Positions 9,303-19,529 of a stretch of DNA of 64,000 bases are shown piece by piece. A model generated the notes under the pieces. That model saw only the letters and a program-made list of their open reading frames with translations. It was not told the DNA's origin and did no database searches. Each line of letters opens with the position of its first letter. Position 1 is the first letter of the stretch. The stretch spans positions 94,145,353 to 94,209,352 of the forward strand of contig OY804580.1 in assembly GCA_963680875.1 (NCBI GenBank), given 5' to 3'. A program made the position numbers and the translations under genes. The stretch comes from Bathymodiolus brooksi. Taxonomy: Eukaryota; Mollusca; Bivalvia; Mytilida; Modiolidae.

Positions 9303-9790
9303 GACCATTCCTTCACTCAAAACATGAGACCATTCCTATACATTTTTGTCATGTTTTTGTCGTGATCATGACCATTCCGTGACATAAACAAACTTTTCAT
9401 AGACGTTTTAAGAGGGATACAAGGCTTGTCAAAGGCTGAAAAAAAAATTGCTGGACAATTCACATGTTTGAATAATTTTGGCATCAACATATTAATATAA
9501 AAAGTCACTAGGCGGTAGGAATTGGTGAAATAAATTGGATTCTACGCCTCGATATCTTTGTCGCTGCATTGATCAACTACCGAAGGTAGTTTACGATAAA
9601 AACAAAAGGATCAAGCTTTACTGACTTAATGGTGAAGTAGAAAAAAGACTGTCCAATCTAAACGTGTAACTCATAGACACTAAGATAACCTATAAAGAAC
9701 GATAATAGTCAAAATCTTCACACCTACCTTTTTGATGATTTACAATCCGCCATCTTGAAATGACCATTCCTTATCGGGTACACGACAGTG
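9303..9790 (-). repeat. Right terminal inverted repeat, about 488 bp
   Basis: It is the mirror of 6993-7476. Its copy of the first exon (ATG at 9753-9751, donor at 9727-9722) also reads inward, on the minus strand. Further GACCATTCC motifs continue inside it at about 9283. Confidence 0.9.
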
Positions 9791-9795
9791 GCTAC

Positions 9796-10153
9796 TGATG
9801 TGTACTCCGCTGACGTCGTTAGTATCAAACAAGGGTTTTACTGCACTACCTTGTTTACTAAATTCTTTGTGGATATCAATGAAGTCCAATGTACCATCTC
9901 TAATACACATTTTTTTCAAGAAACCGTTAACATGATTTGATGTGTCATTCATCTTAATAAGGTGTTGTCCGCGACCTTTTCTCTGGAGTATACTACACAC
10001 AGCAATCTGTGACTTCGGGAAAGTTTGTTTTATTTTGGAGATTGCTTGTGTTGCAGTGATATTGATCTGGTCACTGTCATCTCTGTTTCTCGTGAAAACA
10101 TGGGCGCGGCCATTATCGATTTCCGAGTGTGTCCGCCATTCGTAAAGTGTCAA
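9796..10153 (-). pseudogene. SGNH-hydrolase-like ORF, middle part
   Basis: The frame reads KQTFPKSQIAVCSILQRKG, then FLKKMCIRDGTLDFIDIH, then DVSGVHIS. This is the block order of SGNH/GDSL-type esterase-like domains found in animal mobile elements (hydrophobic strand, FIDIH strand, then D-xx-H near the end). The N-terminal GDS block is not visible; upstream the frame meets a TAG at about 10176. The catalytic-triad D and H may be the D and H of DVSGVH. It probably belongs to a retroelement ORF (CR1-type ORF1 and DIRS elements carry such domains), but I cannot assign the element. Confidence 0.55.
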
Positions 10154-10424
10154 AATCTTATGTTCTCGGGGTTTATCGATACGCTAATGTATGGTTTCTC
10201 TAGTACAGGTGTCACAATATACTGTTATTTCGGCTTGAAATTCAATGATAACACCTGCTGTGAAGTGATTTTTAAACGGAGATATAATGACAATGATATA
10301 ATGACAACAAATAAATTACCTGGTATGTATTTGTTTTTTTAATTACCGTTATATTCCCCATACAAAATCAGTATAAATCCTGGGTTACACTAATGTCCTG
10401 AAAATTGACCTGAAATGTCCTGAA

Positions 10425-11030
10425 AATGTCCTGAAAAGTACATAAAGGCTTATATCTTTTTTATTATCCAATGGATTGAGTTCAAATTTGAAAATCTTAA
10501 ATACATTAGCATATATTTAACGAATATTGAAAGAAAAATATAAAAAAGATAATTTTAGGTGGAAATAATTTTACCTGAAAATTGTCATGAAATGTCCTGA
10601 AAAGTACATAAAGGCCTATATCTTTTTTATTATCCAATGGATTGAGTTCAAATTTGAAAATGCTAAATACATTAGCATATAGTTAACGAATATAAAAAAA
10701 AATTAAAACATTTTTTTTTAGGTGAAAATAATTTGACCTGAAAATTGTCATGAAATGTCCTGAAAAGTACATAAAGGCTTATATCTTTTTTTATTATCCA
10801 ATGGATTGAGTTCAAATTTGAAAATCTTAAATACATTAGCATATATTTAACGAATATTGAAAAAAAAATAAAAAAAAGATAATTTTAGGTGGAAATAATT
10901 TTACCTGAAAATTGTCATGAAATGTCCTGAAAAGTACATAAAGGCCTATATCTTTTTTATTATCCAATGGATTGAGTTCAAATTTGAAAATGCTAAATAC
11001 ATTAGCATATAGTTAACGAATATAAAAAAA
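10425..11030. repeat. 166-bp tandem repeat, four copies in an A-B-A-B pattern
   Basis: Copies start with AATGTCCTGAAAAGTACATA at 10425, 10591, 10754 and 10921. Copies 1 and 3 share AAAGGCTTATA and the ATATTTAACG variant; copies 2 and 4 share AAAGGCCTATA and ATAGTTAACG. So a dimer of about 330 bp was duplicated. The last copy is cut short by the coding-like sequence at 11033. A diverged inverted copy lies at 13019-13140. Confidence 0.9.
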
Positions 11031-11032
11031 AA

Positions 11033-11305
11033 CCTGCTCCTGTCACTAACCTTACTCATGCTGCTAACACTTCTCCAGTTGCTAATACCCCTGTAGTTAT
11101 CACTTCACCAGATACTAACATTTCCAAAGTTGTTAACACTTGCACTGTGTTGATTGGTGCAGGTGTCATAGTGTACGCAGTTACTGACCAACTACATCAA
11201 AGTGACATCATGAGAATACTCAGCAATCCGGATACATCACGTATTTCTGACGTACCACCAGCAAAGCCGAAAGCTAATGAAGTATACCTAATACGATATA
11301 TCTAA
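11033..11305 (+). CDS. C-terminal fragment of an unknown protein
   Basis: An open frame without a start runs from the end of the 166-bp repeat to TAA at 11303-11305. It is rich in Thr, Pro, Asn and Val (PAPVTNLTHAANTSP), then has a hydrophobic patch (VLIGAGVIVYAV) and ends VYLIRYI. I do not recognise it. It may be an upstream exon or a cut-off part of the protein at 11352, or a separate remnant. The repeat array probably removed or separated its 5' part. Confidence 0.4.
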   Translation, partial: PAPVTNLTHAANTSPVANTPVVITSPDTNISKVVNTCTVLIGAGVIVYAVTDQLHQSDIMRILSNPDTSRISDVPPAKPKANEVYLIRYI

Positions 11306-11351
11306 AAATGAGAATGACATAGAAAACAAACCAAGGGTCGTCAATCTCAGG

Positions 11352-12485
11352 ATGCTATCCAAAAGAAGTTTAAAACGAAATGACAAGAAGTCAGGAAGGA
11401 AGAAACCACGTCGAAATGATTATGACAATGCAGAAGTTTTACCAGCTCCTGATTCTGAAGAAATTGAAAAATTCGAGCCACCATATACACCGGTCAGTCT
11501 TACTCCTAAAACACCAGCTAAACCAGTGTCATCTAAGAAAACACCGAAATCAAAGAAAACACTTCAGTTAGAAGAGAACACAGAGTATACAACACCAAAA
11601 ACAGGGAAAAAACTGCGATTCACTGATGATGAAGATAAAGTACATATTATATCACCAGTGCCTCGTAAAAGTCCTTTCCGGCTTCCAGTGAAAAAACGTA
11701 AGGTAGGTATAGACACACACAAAAACAACAGTACACCTTGGGTTGCAGGCTTAAACTGTGAATACAAGCTCATGTTGGAGAACAATTCATGGTTATGTTC
11801 TGAAATCATCAATACATGTATGAAAATTATCGCCAAACAGTTTCCGCATACCGCTATATCAGGGTTTCAACCTACAGGACTTGTACCATATTTTGATGAG
11901 CATGCACAGTATTGGACAGAGCAGTTTGGGAGATTTCAGCGACAAGATCCACCATCGGTACAAATACACCACACAGGAAAATCACACTGGGTTACATCGC
12001 TACAGGATAAAAAAGACGGTACAGTTTATGTTTTAGACAGTTACAGTAAAACTTTCACACTTACACCATCTTTGGAGATTCAGCTGTCGGCTATTTATGG
12101 ACAGGGGAAAACGAACTTGCTTATTAAACTACCTGAGGTCCAACAACAGACAAATGGTTATGATTGTGGGGTTTATGCTTTGGCTAACTTGGTTGAATTT
12201 TGTTACAGTGGTACATACAACACACAAAAACACACACATTACATTGCGAGGTATATGAGATCACATCTAATTGCATGTCTTGAGAAGGGCCATTTCTCCC
12301 CATTTCCACAATCTACATCATCAAACACTGAGGTTGTCAAAGTATATTCAAGGAAAATTGAATCTATTTGTTATTGTGGTAAACCTGATGTGTTCCAGAA
12401 TATGGTTGGATGTGAGGCAAAACGAGGTAGAGTTAAGTGCAGTAAATGGGTACACCAGAGTTGTTCAGGGGTTTCAGGGGATTGA
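11352..12485 (+). CDS. C48/ULP1-like cysteine protease with PHD-like tail
   Basis: The 377-residue frame is intact. Residues 1-125 are basic and proline-rich with nuclear-signal-like runs (GRKKPRR, PVKKRKV). Residues 130-310 look like a SUMO-protease-type (C48) domain: GKSHWVT gives His212, VLDSY gives Asp229, and QQTNGYDCG gives Gln266 and Cys272. All four catalytic positions are present. Residues 340-371 form the first part of a PHD-like finger (C-x-C, C, C, H-x2-C, with WVHQSC). The frame stops just before a further FCDD, so the last zinc ligands are lost or absent. ULP1-type proteases are common in large DNA transposons, so this may be transposon-encoded rather than a host SUMO protease. 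The ATG at 11352 is the first in frame. Confidence 0.7.
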   Translation: MLSKRSLKRNDKKSGRKKPRRNDYDNAEVLPAPDSEEIEKFEPPYTPVSLTPKTPAKPVSSKKTPKSKKTLQLEENTEYTTPKTGKKLRFTDDEDKVHIISPVPRKSPFRLPVKKRKVGIDTHKNNSTPWVAGLNCEYKLMLENNSWLCSEIINTCMKIIAKQFPHTAISGFQPTGLVPYFDEHAQYWTEQFGRFQRQDPPSVQIHHTGKSHWVTSLQDKKDGTVYVLDSYSKTFTLTPSLEIQLSAIYGQGKTNLLIKLPEVQQQTNGYDCGVYALANLVEFCYSGTYNTQKHTHYIARYMRSHLIACLEKGHFSPFPQSTSSNTEVVKVYSRKIESICYCGKPDVFQNMVGCEAKRGRVKCSKWVHQSCSGVSGD

Positions 12486-12551
12486 TTTTGTGATGACATC
12501 GTGACTGTTGATTCTGCTACATGTATTGATATTTCAATTGTATCATTTTTA

Positions 12552-12557
12552 AATAAA
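12552..12557 (+). terminator. Polyadenylation signal after the ULP1-like ORF
   Basis: AATAAA lies about 67 bp after the stop codon, in AT-rich DNA. Other AATAAA-like words follow by 12720, so the real site is uncertain. Confidence 0.4.
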
Positions 12558-13018
12558 TGATATGTTGATGTTTAGAATTTTAAATTTTCTGTTTTATGTA
12601 TTTTTACTGAACTTGTGTCGTTTTTACATGTTTTATATGTTTGTGCATTGATTTTTTATTACTTATAAATGTATTATGTTTATTTATTAATGTAATTGTA
12701 ACCATTCATTAAAAATAAAAACTGCCCAGCCCACCTGTCACTGTGTCTAGCCATGCCAGTATAATTAAGGTAAAATCAAATTTAAAAAAAGAGACCAATA
12801 AACCAATAAACAAACACGTGAATATGTGTTGACAGTAATTAATAGCCAATTAAGAGGGGATGGTTTTAAAATCCTTCATAAGTCCATTTTTTTTCCATCA
12901 TTTTTTGGCCTTTCTATTCTTCTGTTCTGTTCATTTTTATGTTCTCTAGCTATCTTTTAAGTTGTATTTTTATTGGGATATATTTTTCCAAACTTCTTTA
13001 GGTAAGTCTGTTTCCTTT

Positions 13019-13140
13019 TGCAGGTCAAATTATTTTCACCTAAAAAATTGTTTTTTTTATATATTTTTTTTAATATTCTTTAAATATATGCTAATGTATA
13101 AAACATTTCCAAATTTGCTCTCAATTCATTGGAAAATAAA
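13019..13140 (-). repeat. Diverged inverted copy of the 166-bp repeat
   Basis: Read on the minus strand, it follows the unit of 10425-11030: an ATTGGA...TTGAG block, CAAATTTG, ACATTAGCATAT and finally ATAATTTGACCTG. Identity looks to be about 75-80 percent with small indels. The repeat family therefore brackets the ULP1-like gene in opposite orientations. Confidence 0.7.
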
Positions 13141-13149
13141 CTAGAGGCT

Positions 13150-13174
13150 CAGGTGAGCCTGTATCGCTCACCTG
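13150..13174. repeat. Short perfect hairpin CAGGTGAGC...GCTCACCTG
   Basis: A 9-bp stem surrounds a 7-base loop, next to the diverged 166-bp repeat. Phrases of this kind (AGGTGAGCCTGTATCGCTCACCT) recur in bivalve genomes, as I remember it, and are probably the end of a dispersed repeat. Confidence 0.5.
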
Positions 13175-13180
13175 ACATAA

Positions 13181-14494
13181 ATAAGTTAGGATTTCATAGT
13201 TTTATATTGATTTATTCTTTAATTTTATATGTTTTTGAATATGAATTAAAATTAAATATTGACGTGTTAAGGAAGTGATAGCGCTTTCTAGACTTGTAGT
13301 CTGCTGAAGGTCGACCGTGTCAACAGCGATGCGATGCTTCCCGGGTTTGGCACCTAGGGGAATAGACAGTCGTGTCATTTTGCAACAAAGGTGTTAAATT
13401 CTTATTGTAGAAAGATATCTATCATTATATTAACTGATAGTTAACTGTGTATTGCATAACAAGTTATAGCAAAGATATCACTAAAACACAAAAATTTGAT
13501 TTATGTATTAGGTTGATTCTTAAATGTATTTGATTTGCAATATGACAGTTAAACTCTACCCCCTTCCCACAAAGGGTTAAAAATGATAAAAATATATATA
13601 ACTGAATTATAATGACAAAAAACTAAAAGAAAAAAAAATCGCAGAATTTTTTTGCAGGACATCATGTCATTCATTTTTACTTCTTACAGAGTCAAGATTT
13701 ATCTCTTTGTAAATTGTTAATTATTTTATGCGGCTTCTACATGAAAAACAATAATTCCTACACTGCTCACTTTGTTCCCGTTTCCTTTGTTTATGGTATT
13801 TAAACTTTCATTTAAGACAACATTTAACTCCGTTGTGTTTCCTTTCTATGTTATCCTCTACCGCATACGGTAGGAACATTATTCTTCCACATATTTGCTA
13901 CTCTAACATTGTGCAAATGATTGATTTTTTTGTCAATTGCATAAGTGCTCCCTACATCATAAAAATATGCTACTTTGTGGCTTTGTGAAGTGAAGACAAA
14001 ATTCTGCCACATAAGCAAGGTTAAAATCTGAATAGCTACAGATCGATCTGTTAGCCCACATCTGGCAAAATGACTAGCTAATTCTTTAATTTTGATAATA
14101 TTGATGACCGTATAGATTTGTCCGACCTGGTCCTGAACTTTGTGATTCTGAACAATTTAAACAATAACCTTTTAAGTTCAATTCAATAATCCATATTTCG
14201 AAATATTCGGCCAAAATCACGGGAATAAGCCATAAAATATTAACTGAAGCGTGTTTATCTAATCCAATTATGAATACTGATTAATCGTAACTAGTGTAAA
14301 CAACAGATTGTTACACTTTCGTAATGGCGGACGATAGTAACACCACCTAGCGTCCACGAACGATAACTAGGTAATCACCGATTTCTGAAAACGTCTATAG
14401 CGATAAAACATTACATTTAACATTGATTTTATTCTCGGACTTTGTATGTATAGATAAACTGTATCATGTTGTGACAAAATGTATATGATTAGCA
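13181..14494. other. Stretch without a recognisable gene
   Basis: AT-rich sequence with many stops in all frames. A possible tRNA-like piece around 13265-13345 was considered, but it lacks a clean B box. A short start ATGGCGGACGATAG at about 14324 meets a stop after nine codons. Confidence 0.5.
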
Positions 14495-14503
14495 TAATAA
14501 ACG

Positions 14504-14742
14504 GCTAAGGTTAGGGTTATGGTGTTTAACGCCACTTTCAACAATATTTCTGTTATATCGTTGCGGTCAGTTTTTTGGATGGAGGAAACCGGAATACCCA
14601 GAGAAATGTATCACCTAATGTTGTATCGAGTACACCTCGTCTGAGCTGGATTTGAACGCACAATGTTAGTGGTGATAGGAACTGATTGCATAGGTAGATA
14701 TAAATCCAACTACCATACGATTATGACCACGACGGCCCCGCG
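14504..14742 (-). mobile_element. tRNA-derived SINE, full length
   Basis: Minus-strand copy. The head near 14742 reads GGGGCCGTCGTGGTCATAAT with an A-box-like region, a TTCAAATCC B-box-like phrase lies near 14650, and the 3' part is GTTGAAAGTGGCGTTAAACACC-like. The flanks TAATAAACG at 14495-14503 and 14743-14751 form a 9-bp target duplication. It is of the same family as the copies at 16525 and 32931. It resembles the V-SINE-like RUDI elements described from molluscs, though I could not compare sequences. Confidence 0.85.
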
Positions 14743-15219
14743 TAATAAACGTTTCAATAGCATATCTATAGATGTACATTTTTAAGACTATTTTGACCTA
14801 TTAATGTACGGATTCTGATTACCCCTTTGGTATCTTAATTCAAACTCTTCTTACATGTAATACAACTTGTTTCGTTTTCTTCTAAAGTCAAGTAACATAT
14901 TTAAATTAAAAAGAACATAATATGTTTCAGCAAGCAGAAAGCACAAGCACTAGACACTTTGTATATTGAGTAAATGGGAGGAAAAGGGAGGGTGTTTCCA
15001 GTGCAATGGGGGGGGGGGGGGGGACTGTTAAAAAATGATAAATAATTTTGTGAACGTATTCCATTTTAAAATTGTGATATTTATTGATGCAGGACAACGT
15101 AATGGTTTCTTCGTCCCGTGATTTAATTATTGGGTATCAGATAACTATACATCGACAAAAGTCTCGTGCTGCTGATGACCACCCACTTCCGAGAAATATG
15201 TTGCGTGAAATTTATTTAA

Positions 15220-15462
15220 AGGCACACAGCTGTCAGAATTGAATTTTTTGTTTATGTTAAAAGTTGCCAATATTCGATGTTTTAATGCTAGTATAGAGCA
15301 TTGGGCGAGTCAACATTGAATTATTTCCTGGATGGAAGAAAATCAAACAGCGACGTATTTCCTTTGTTCTAGGCTGCAATATATCTTTATGGTTTTTTAA
15401 ATCAAAATTTAGGTCTTATATTGGGAAACATTAATTTTATTAAAATAACGGCCTGTGTGCCT
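15220..15462. mobile_element. 243-bp TTAA-flanked MITE
   Basis: The ends AGGCACACAG and CTGTGTGCCT are perfect 10-bp inverted repeats, flanked by TTAA at 15216-15219 and 15463-15466. The phrase TTGCCAATATTCGATGTTTT and the segment CAAACAGCGACGTATTTCC are shared with the 945-bp element at 36864-37808. Lined up in reverse orientation, this is an internally deleted relative of that element. TTAA duplication fits piggyBac or Kolobok. Confidence 0.8.
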
Positions 15463-15699
15463 TTAAATGAAATATAAAAAAAAAAGAAAAGACAACACAG
15501 TGATTCCATATTATGTAGATAATGATAATGAAATATTGTATAACCTCGCCATTTTTTTTATTGAAGTGCCTGAACCAAGCCTGGAAAGTTAGCGGTCATG
15601 ACTATGTGTTGGCAAATAGGTTTTGCCTCTTTTTACTACGATTTTTTAGTGTATGAAGTAGATCTAGTCCGTAGCTGTATCTCTGGTATCATTGATTGG

Positions 15700-15836
15700 C
15701 TTGGTTTATGGGGTTTAACACCACTTTCAACAATATTTTAGTTATATCGTGCATGGCTGTCAGATTTATTGTTGGAGGAAACCGGAGTACCCGGAGAAAA
15801 CCACCGACCTGTTGCAAGACACCTGGTATCCTTGAT
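15700..15836 (-). mobile_element. SINE fragment, 3' half
   Basis: On the minus strand it holds only the 3' domain of the same SINE family as 14504-14742 (plus-strand phrases TTTAACACCACTTTCAACAA and GGAGGAAACCGGAGTACCCG). The tRNA-like head is missing, as in a 5'-truncated copy. No target duplication was found. Confidence 0.75.
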
Positions 15837-16523
15837 TTCAAGTTGAATGGTATAGATATAATCAACAATTATCACCAAGCTTAAAATTATTACCGGTAAG
15901 TGGAAGAACATCATATTGATAGCGGTGCGTGAAATTAAAGGGTCGATCTGGCTTCTTTACGTTTTTCTTGAAAAGCCCCTTAAGATTCTTGAAGTCTACT
16001 TCATAGGGAATATAGATCGATTCAGTATCTATTAGATAAACATCAGGTAGAAATACATACTGTCACTGAACTATGGAAGCGCATATGGAACATCTATGGT
16101 TGAGTTAGTTCTGAACTAATATGTTAGAATGCCAATTCATGCAATTTGTTCACTTGTTATGCGACTTGTCGACTTTTTCATGACATCTTATGGAGTTGCC
16201 TTGTCAACTGGACGACATTTTAAAGTGTACATGAGATGTTTGGAACGTCATGTACACTTTTGTTTTTATATACGCTTCCATATGTGACAGAGGGAAGACA
16301 TGCGACTTAAAGAATTAAATGCAGACCAACTTATAAAAAGAAAATGTCTTTGACGGTATGCATCACCCGTTTGGTATTGATCAGCTCCAACTTTATGGTA
16401 AAATGTCATTTGAACGTGACCTCTTACTGCGTTTCATTAGATGGTTTAAATATGCGATGTATTGGAAAAAGCGGAATTAAAGATTTAATTCTAATTAGAT
16501 TGATATTCGTTTCACGGCATTAT

Positions 16524-16524
<1 letters not shown>

Positions 16525-16561
<37 letters not shown>

Positions 16562-16804
16562 GGTTAGGGTGATGGTGCTTAACGCCACTTTCACCAATAT
16601 GGCGGTCAGTTTTATTGACGGAGGAAACCGCAGTACCTGGAGAAAACCACCAAGTCACTGACAAACTTTATCACATAATGTTGTATAGAGTGCAGCTCGC
16701 CTGAGTGGGATTCGAACGTTAGTGGTGATATGCACTGATTGCATATATAGGTAGTTATAAATCCAACTACCATACAATCACGACAACGACGCGTACGGCC
16801 CCTT
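16525..16804 (-). mobile_element. SINE with a 31-base G run at one end
   Basis: Minus-strand SINE of the 14504 family, with head near 16800 (CCGTACGCGTCGTTGTCGTG) and tail near 16560. On the plus strand the tail side begins with 31 consecutive G (16527-16557) followed by TTAAGGTTAGGGTGATGG. ATTATA occurs at 16519-16524 and 16805-16810 as a possible target duplication. The sibling copy at 14504 has the same GGTTAGGGT but no G run. Confidence 0.75.
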
Positions 16805-16810
16805 ATTATA

Positions 16811-17405
16811 GTTGGTGCCATTACTATACATTTAACCTGCACTGGTTCTATTTGAGCAGTAAAATTGTATATGCTCAGACAAAAATATAGCATAGTACCT
16901 AATTCATGTAAACTAGCGACTAGAAACAGTAACAATATAAACGCGGACCTGGTAGAGGACATAATTGAACACTATTAGAATGACGATTGTTTCTGCTGCT
17001 TTAATACAATTGGCAGTTGTTTTTGACATTGCAGGATAAATACAAAAATACAATATACATTGTCCGTAAATTTAAAATTTATTTGCATTCGCTAGGGAAC
17101 AAGCTAGCTTTTCTTCTGTGTTTCTAATTAAGCTCGTATAAATTTTAAAAGTTTATTAATATATCAAGTATCAGTTGGTAAGATTTATTAGAACATTGTT
17201 TCGTTTTTGTCGAGCAATATATACCTTAAACGAACACAATGTTCAAAATAAATGCTGAAAACTGAATTTGAATTTTACGAAATATTAGCCAGTAAGATGT
17301 TGTTCCCTTACTTGTCTCGTTTCCGAAATTACACAGAAAAAAAGACAAATTACAGGCAGAAAATATTCTAGACATTTTACAAATAAAACAAGTTCGGAAC
17401 GAGAT
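16811..17405. other. Stretch without a recognisable gene
   Basis: AT-rich sequence. A minus-strand frame of 116 codons at 16612-16962 overlaps the SINE and has no recognisable domain. Confidence 0.45.
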
Positions 17406-18058
17406 ATAGAAATAGAAATAGAAATAGAAATAGAAATAGAAATAAGTTTATTAACCAAATCAGGGCCCCAGGAGCAGACATGGGGTAATCGTAATCAGTT
17501 GTAATCGATTACATGTTTTCATGTAATCGCATGTAATCTGTAATCAACCATTTTTTAGATTACATGTAATCGTAATGTAATCGATTACATTCATTTTGAC
17601 CCTGTAATCATGATTATTTTCTGATTACATTTAGATTACATTTCTTCATTTTGACTTATTTTGTCTTAACTGAAACATATATCTCCTTAGATATTTAATG
17701 TATGATTTATGTAAATGAATTTTCTTCATGAAATTTATTAAACAAATAATGTAGAATGGCTTACTAGAAAAAATGTAAAGTTTATTGACATTTAAATGAA
17801 AAAAATATGTTATGAAATTCAATTGTTAAAAACTCCAAAAAAATCTATTAAAATAAAGTTGCAAACAGAACATGATCAAAAGATATTATTCTATAACAGC
17901 TACAAAAATATTAAGTATTAATTGTGGCTTCAAAGACTTGATATCAAAACAAATAATATCTCAATTTCAATTTCTGTAGGGTTTCAAAGTTTCAGTGAAA
18001 ACAGTTCATCGGCTTGTGTAAAACACAACAAGCTCTAAAATTTTAAATTATCTGACAC

Positions 18059-18488
18059 TATTTTAATATTTTAGAAAATAAGGACATTTTCACTTTTTGC
18101 AAATTTAGAACCACCAATACAAAATTACCCATAGAAACTGGAAGATGGAATAATATCGCAAGGGAAAATAGAAAATGTCAACTCTGTCAAGAAAATCAAA
18201 TTGGGGACGAATTTCATTATATAATGCAATGCAGTTATTTCCATGACAAAAGAGAATCATGCATTGAAAAACGGTACTTAACTAGAATTAATGTTTTGAA
18301 ATTTAAAGAAATAATAAGTAGTAAAACACAATCAAAATTAAGGAAACTCTGTCAGTTGATCAGAAACATTAATTCTAGTTTACTACCTCCTGGGTAATTA
18401 CTATTGTATTTATTGTTTTTATTTATTTTCTGTATATATTGTATCTCTATACCAATGTATTCCGATGGTTTATGAGAATAAAGATTGT
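18059..18488 (+). mobile_element. LINE 3' end nested in the hAT-like element
   Basis: The plus-strand frame reads KFRTTNTKLPIETGRWNNIA, RKCQLCQENQIGDEFHYIMQC and ends SSLLPPG and a stop at about 18398. Then comes a short 3' UTR with AATAAAGATTGT. LPIETGRW...C-x2-C...DEFHY...C is the C-terminal signature of a widespread CR1/jockey-group LINE. TGACAC at 18053-18058 and 18489-18494 is a target duplication. It is only 430 bp long, strongly 5'-truncated, and the coding part is unbroken. Confidence 0.8.
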
Positions 18489-18494
18489 TGACAC

Positions 18495-19529
18495 AACTTT
18501 CAAGATTTCATATATGAAATTGCTTCTATGAAAAACTATCACCATGTCCTCATGATTCCCATACGATAAAGAAATATTTTATATGATCCAAACCATAGGT
18601 ACACAGGTATCTCATGAAGATTTCTTATACAAGTTTAAAAAGAGATCTAAATTTCAATAAAGATATTATGTAAAAAACAATATGTAAATTATAATTTTCA
18701 GAAACATTTATTTATGATGCTCGTAGTAGAATAACAAAATATTTTCAATCATGCATATTATAAATAGCAAGTTGTAATATTTGTAAAATTTTGGATTTGG
18801 GGCTTGTATCTGACATTCAGAGATATGTGATATTTCTGCTTCTTATTTTGGTGCGGATTTTCCTTTTAATATTGAATTATATGATAATTTTCATTATTTG
18901 TGGGATATAGTAATACTATACGCAACTTGTAATGGATATTTTATTAAATCTATTTACATAAATTAAGGATTTAGTTTTCATATTTAGACTGAGAAATTGT
19001 ACATATTTTTAAGCAAGTTTTTAGTATCAGAATGACTTTCGTTTTTTTTATCTTCTGAATTATATATCAAGGACACACATTAAAATGGTGTGAAATTTAG
19101 TAATGGTGATTGCTACATAATTTGGTGTCATAAATAAGACCTTAATTACAAATTGTATCTGTGGCACAGGTTAACTGCTAGTTTATTATCCACAATAAAC
19201 CTTTGACAGGATGTTTGAAATTATTTGATATATATTATTAAAATATGCAAATGTATGTTATAATATTTACTAATAGTATAAAATGGAATGAATATTGGTC
19301 ATAGTAATAAGACACAACATATTTTATTTCATGAAAAAGGAAAATGAGAATTGCTGTTTATAATTTACAATGTACTGTATGTTATTGCATCATGCAATGA
19401 TCACATTAAACTGAATTGTAATTCATAGTTCTGAGTCAGAAATACATTAAATAAGAGATATTGGACAGATGCACATGAGAACAAATAACATAAAACACTA
19501 ATATATTGGTTATCATGGCATTAAATGTA
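18495..19529. other. AT-rich interior of the hAT-like element
   Basis: I saw no frame of length, no transposase motif and no internal repeat here. Confidence 0.5.

Larger units (their letters stand above)
6993..9790. mobile_element. 2.8-kb TIR transposon with 5-bp target duplication
   Basis: Both ends are long inverted repeats (6993-7476 and 9303-9790) starting CACTGTCGTGTACCCGATAA. They are flanked by GCTAC on both sides (6988-6992 and 9791-9795). The arms repeat the motif GGAATGGTC and each contain AAGATGGCGG followed by a GTAGGT donor. The interior has one SINE (7870-8136) and a zinc-finger exon (8444-8795). No transposase was recognised, so the copy is probably non-autonomous. A 5-bp duplication and a CAC start fit Transib/RAG-like elements (TIR start CACWRTG) better than EnSpm (3 bp) or hAT (8 bp), but this family call is weak. 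Confidence 0.8.

Noticed and set aside
9942..10342. Plus-strand frames of 67 and 105 codons
   Set aside because: The first is antisense to the SGNH-type ORF and the second overlaps it; no motif in either.
13265..13345. Possible tRNA or tRNA-like SINE head
   Set aside because: An AGACT...AGTCT stem is visible, but the B box is poor and no SINE body follows.
16344..16661. 105-codon frame with a poly-glycine block
   Set aside because: The glycines are the 31-G run and the rest is SINE sequence.
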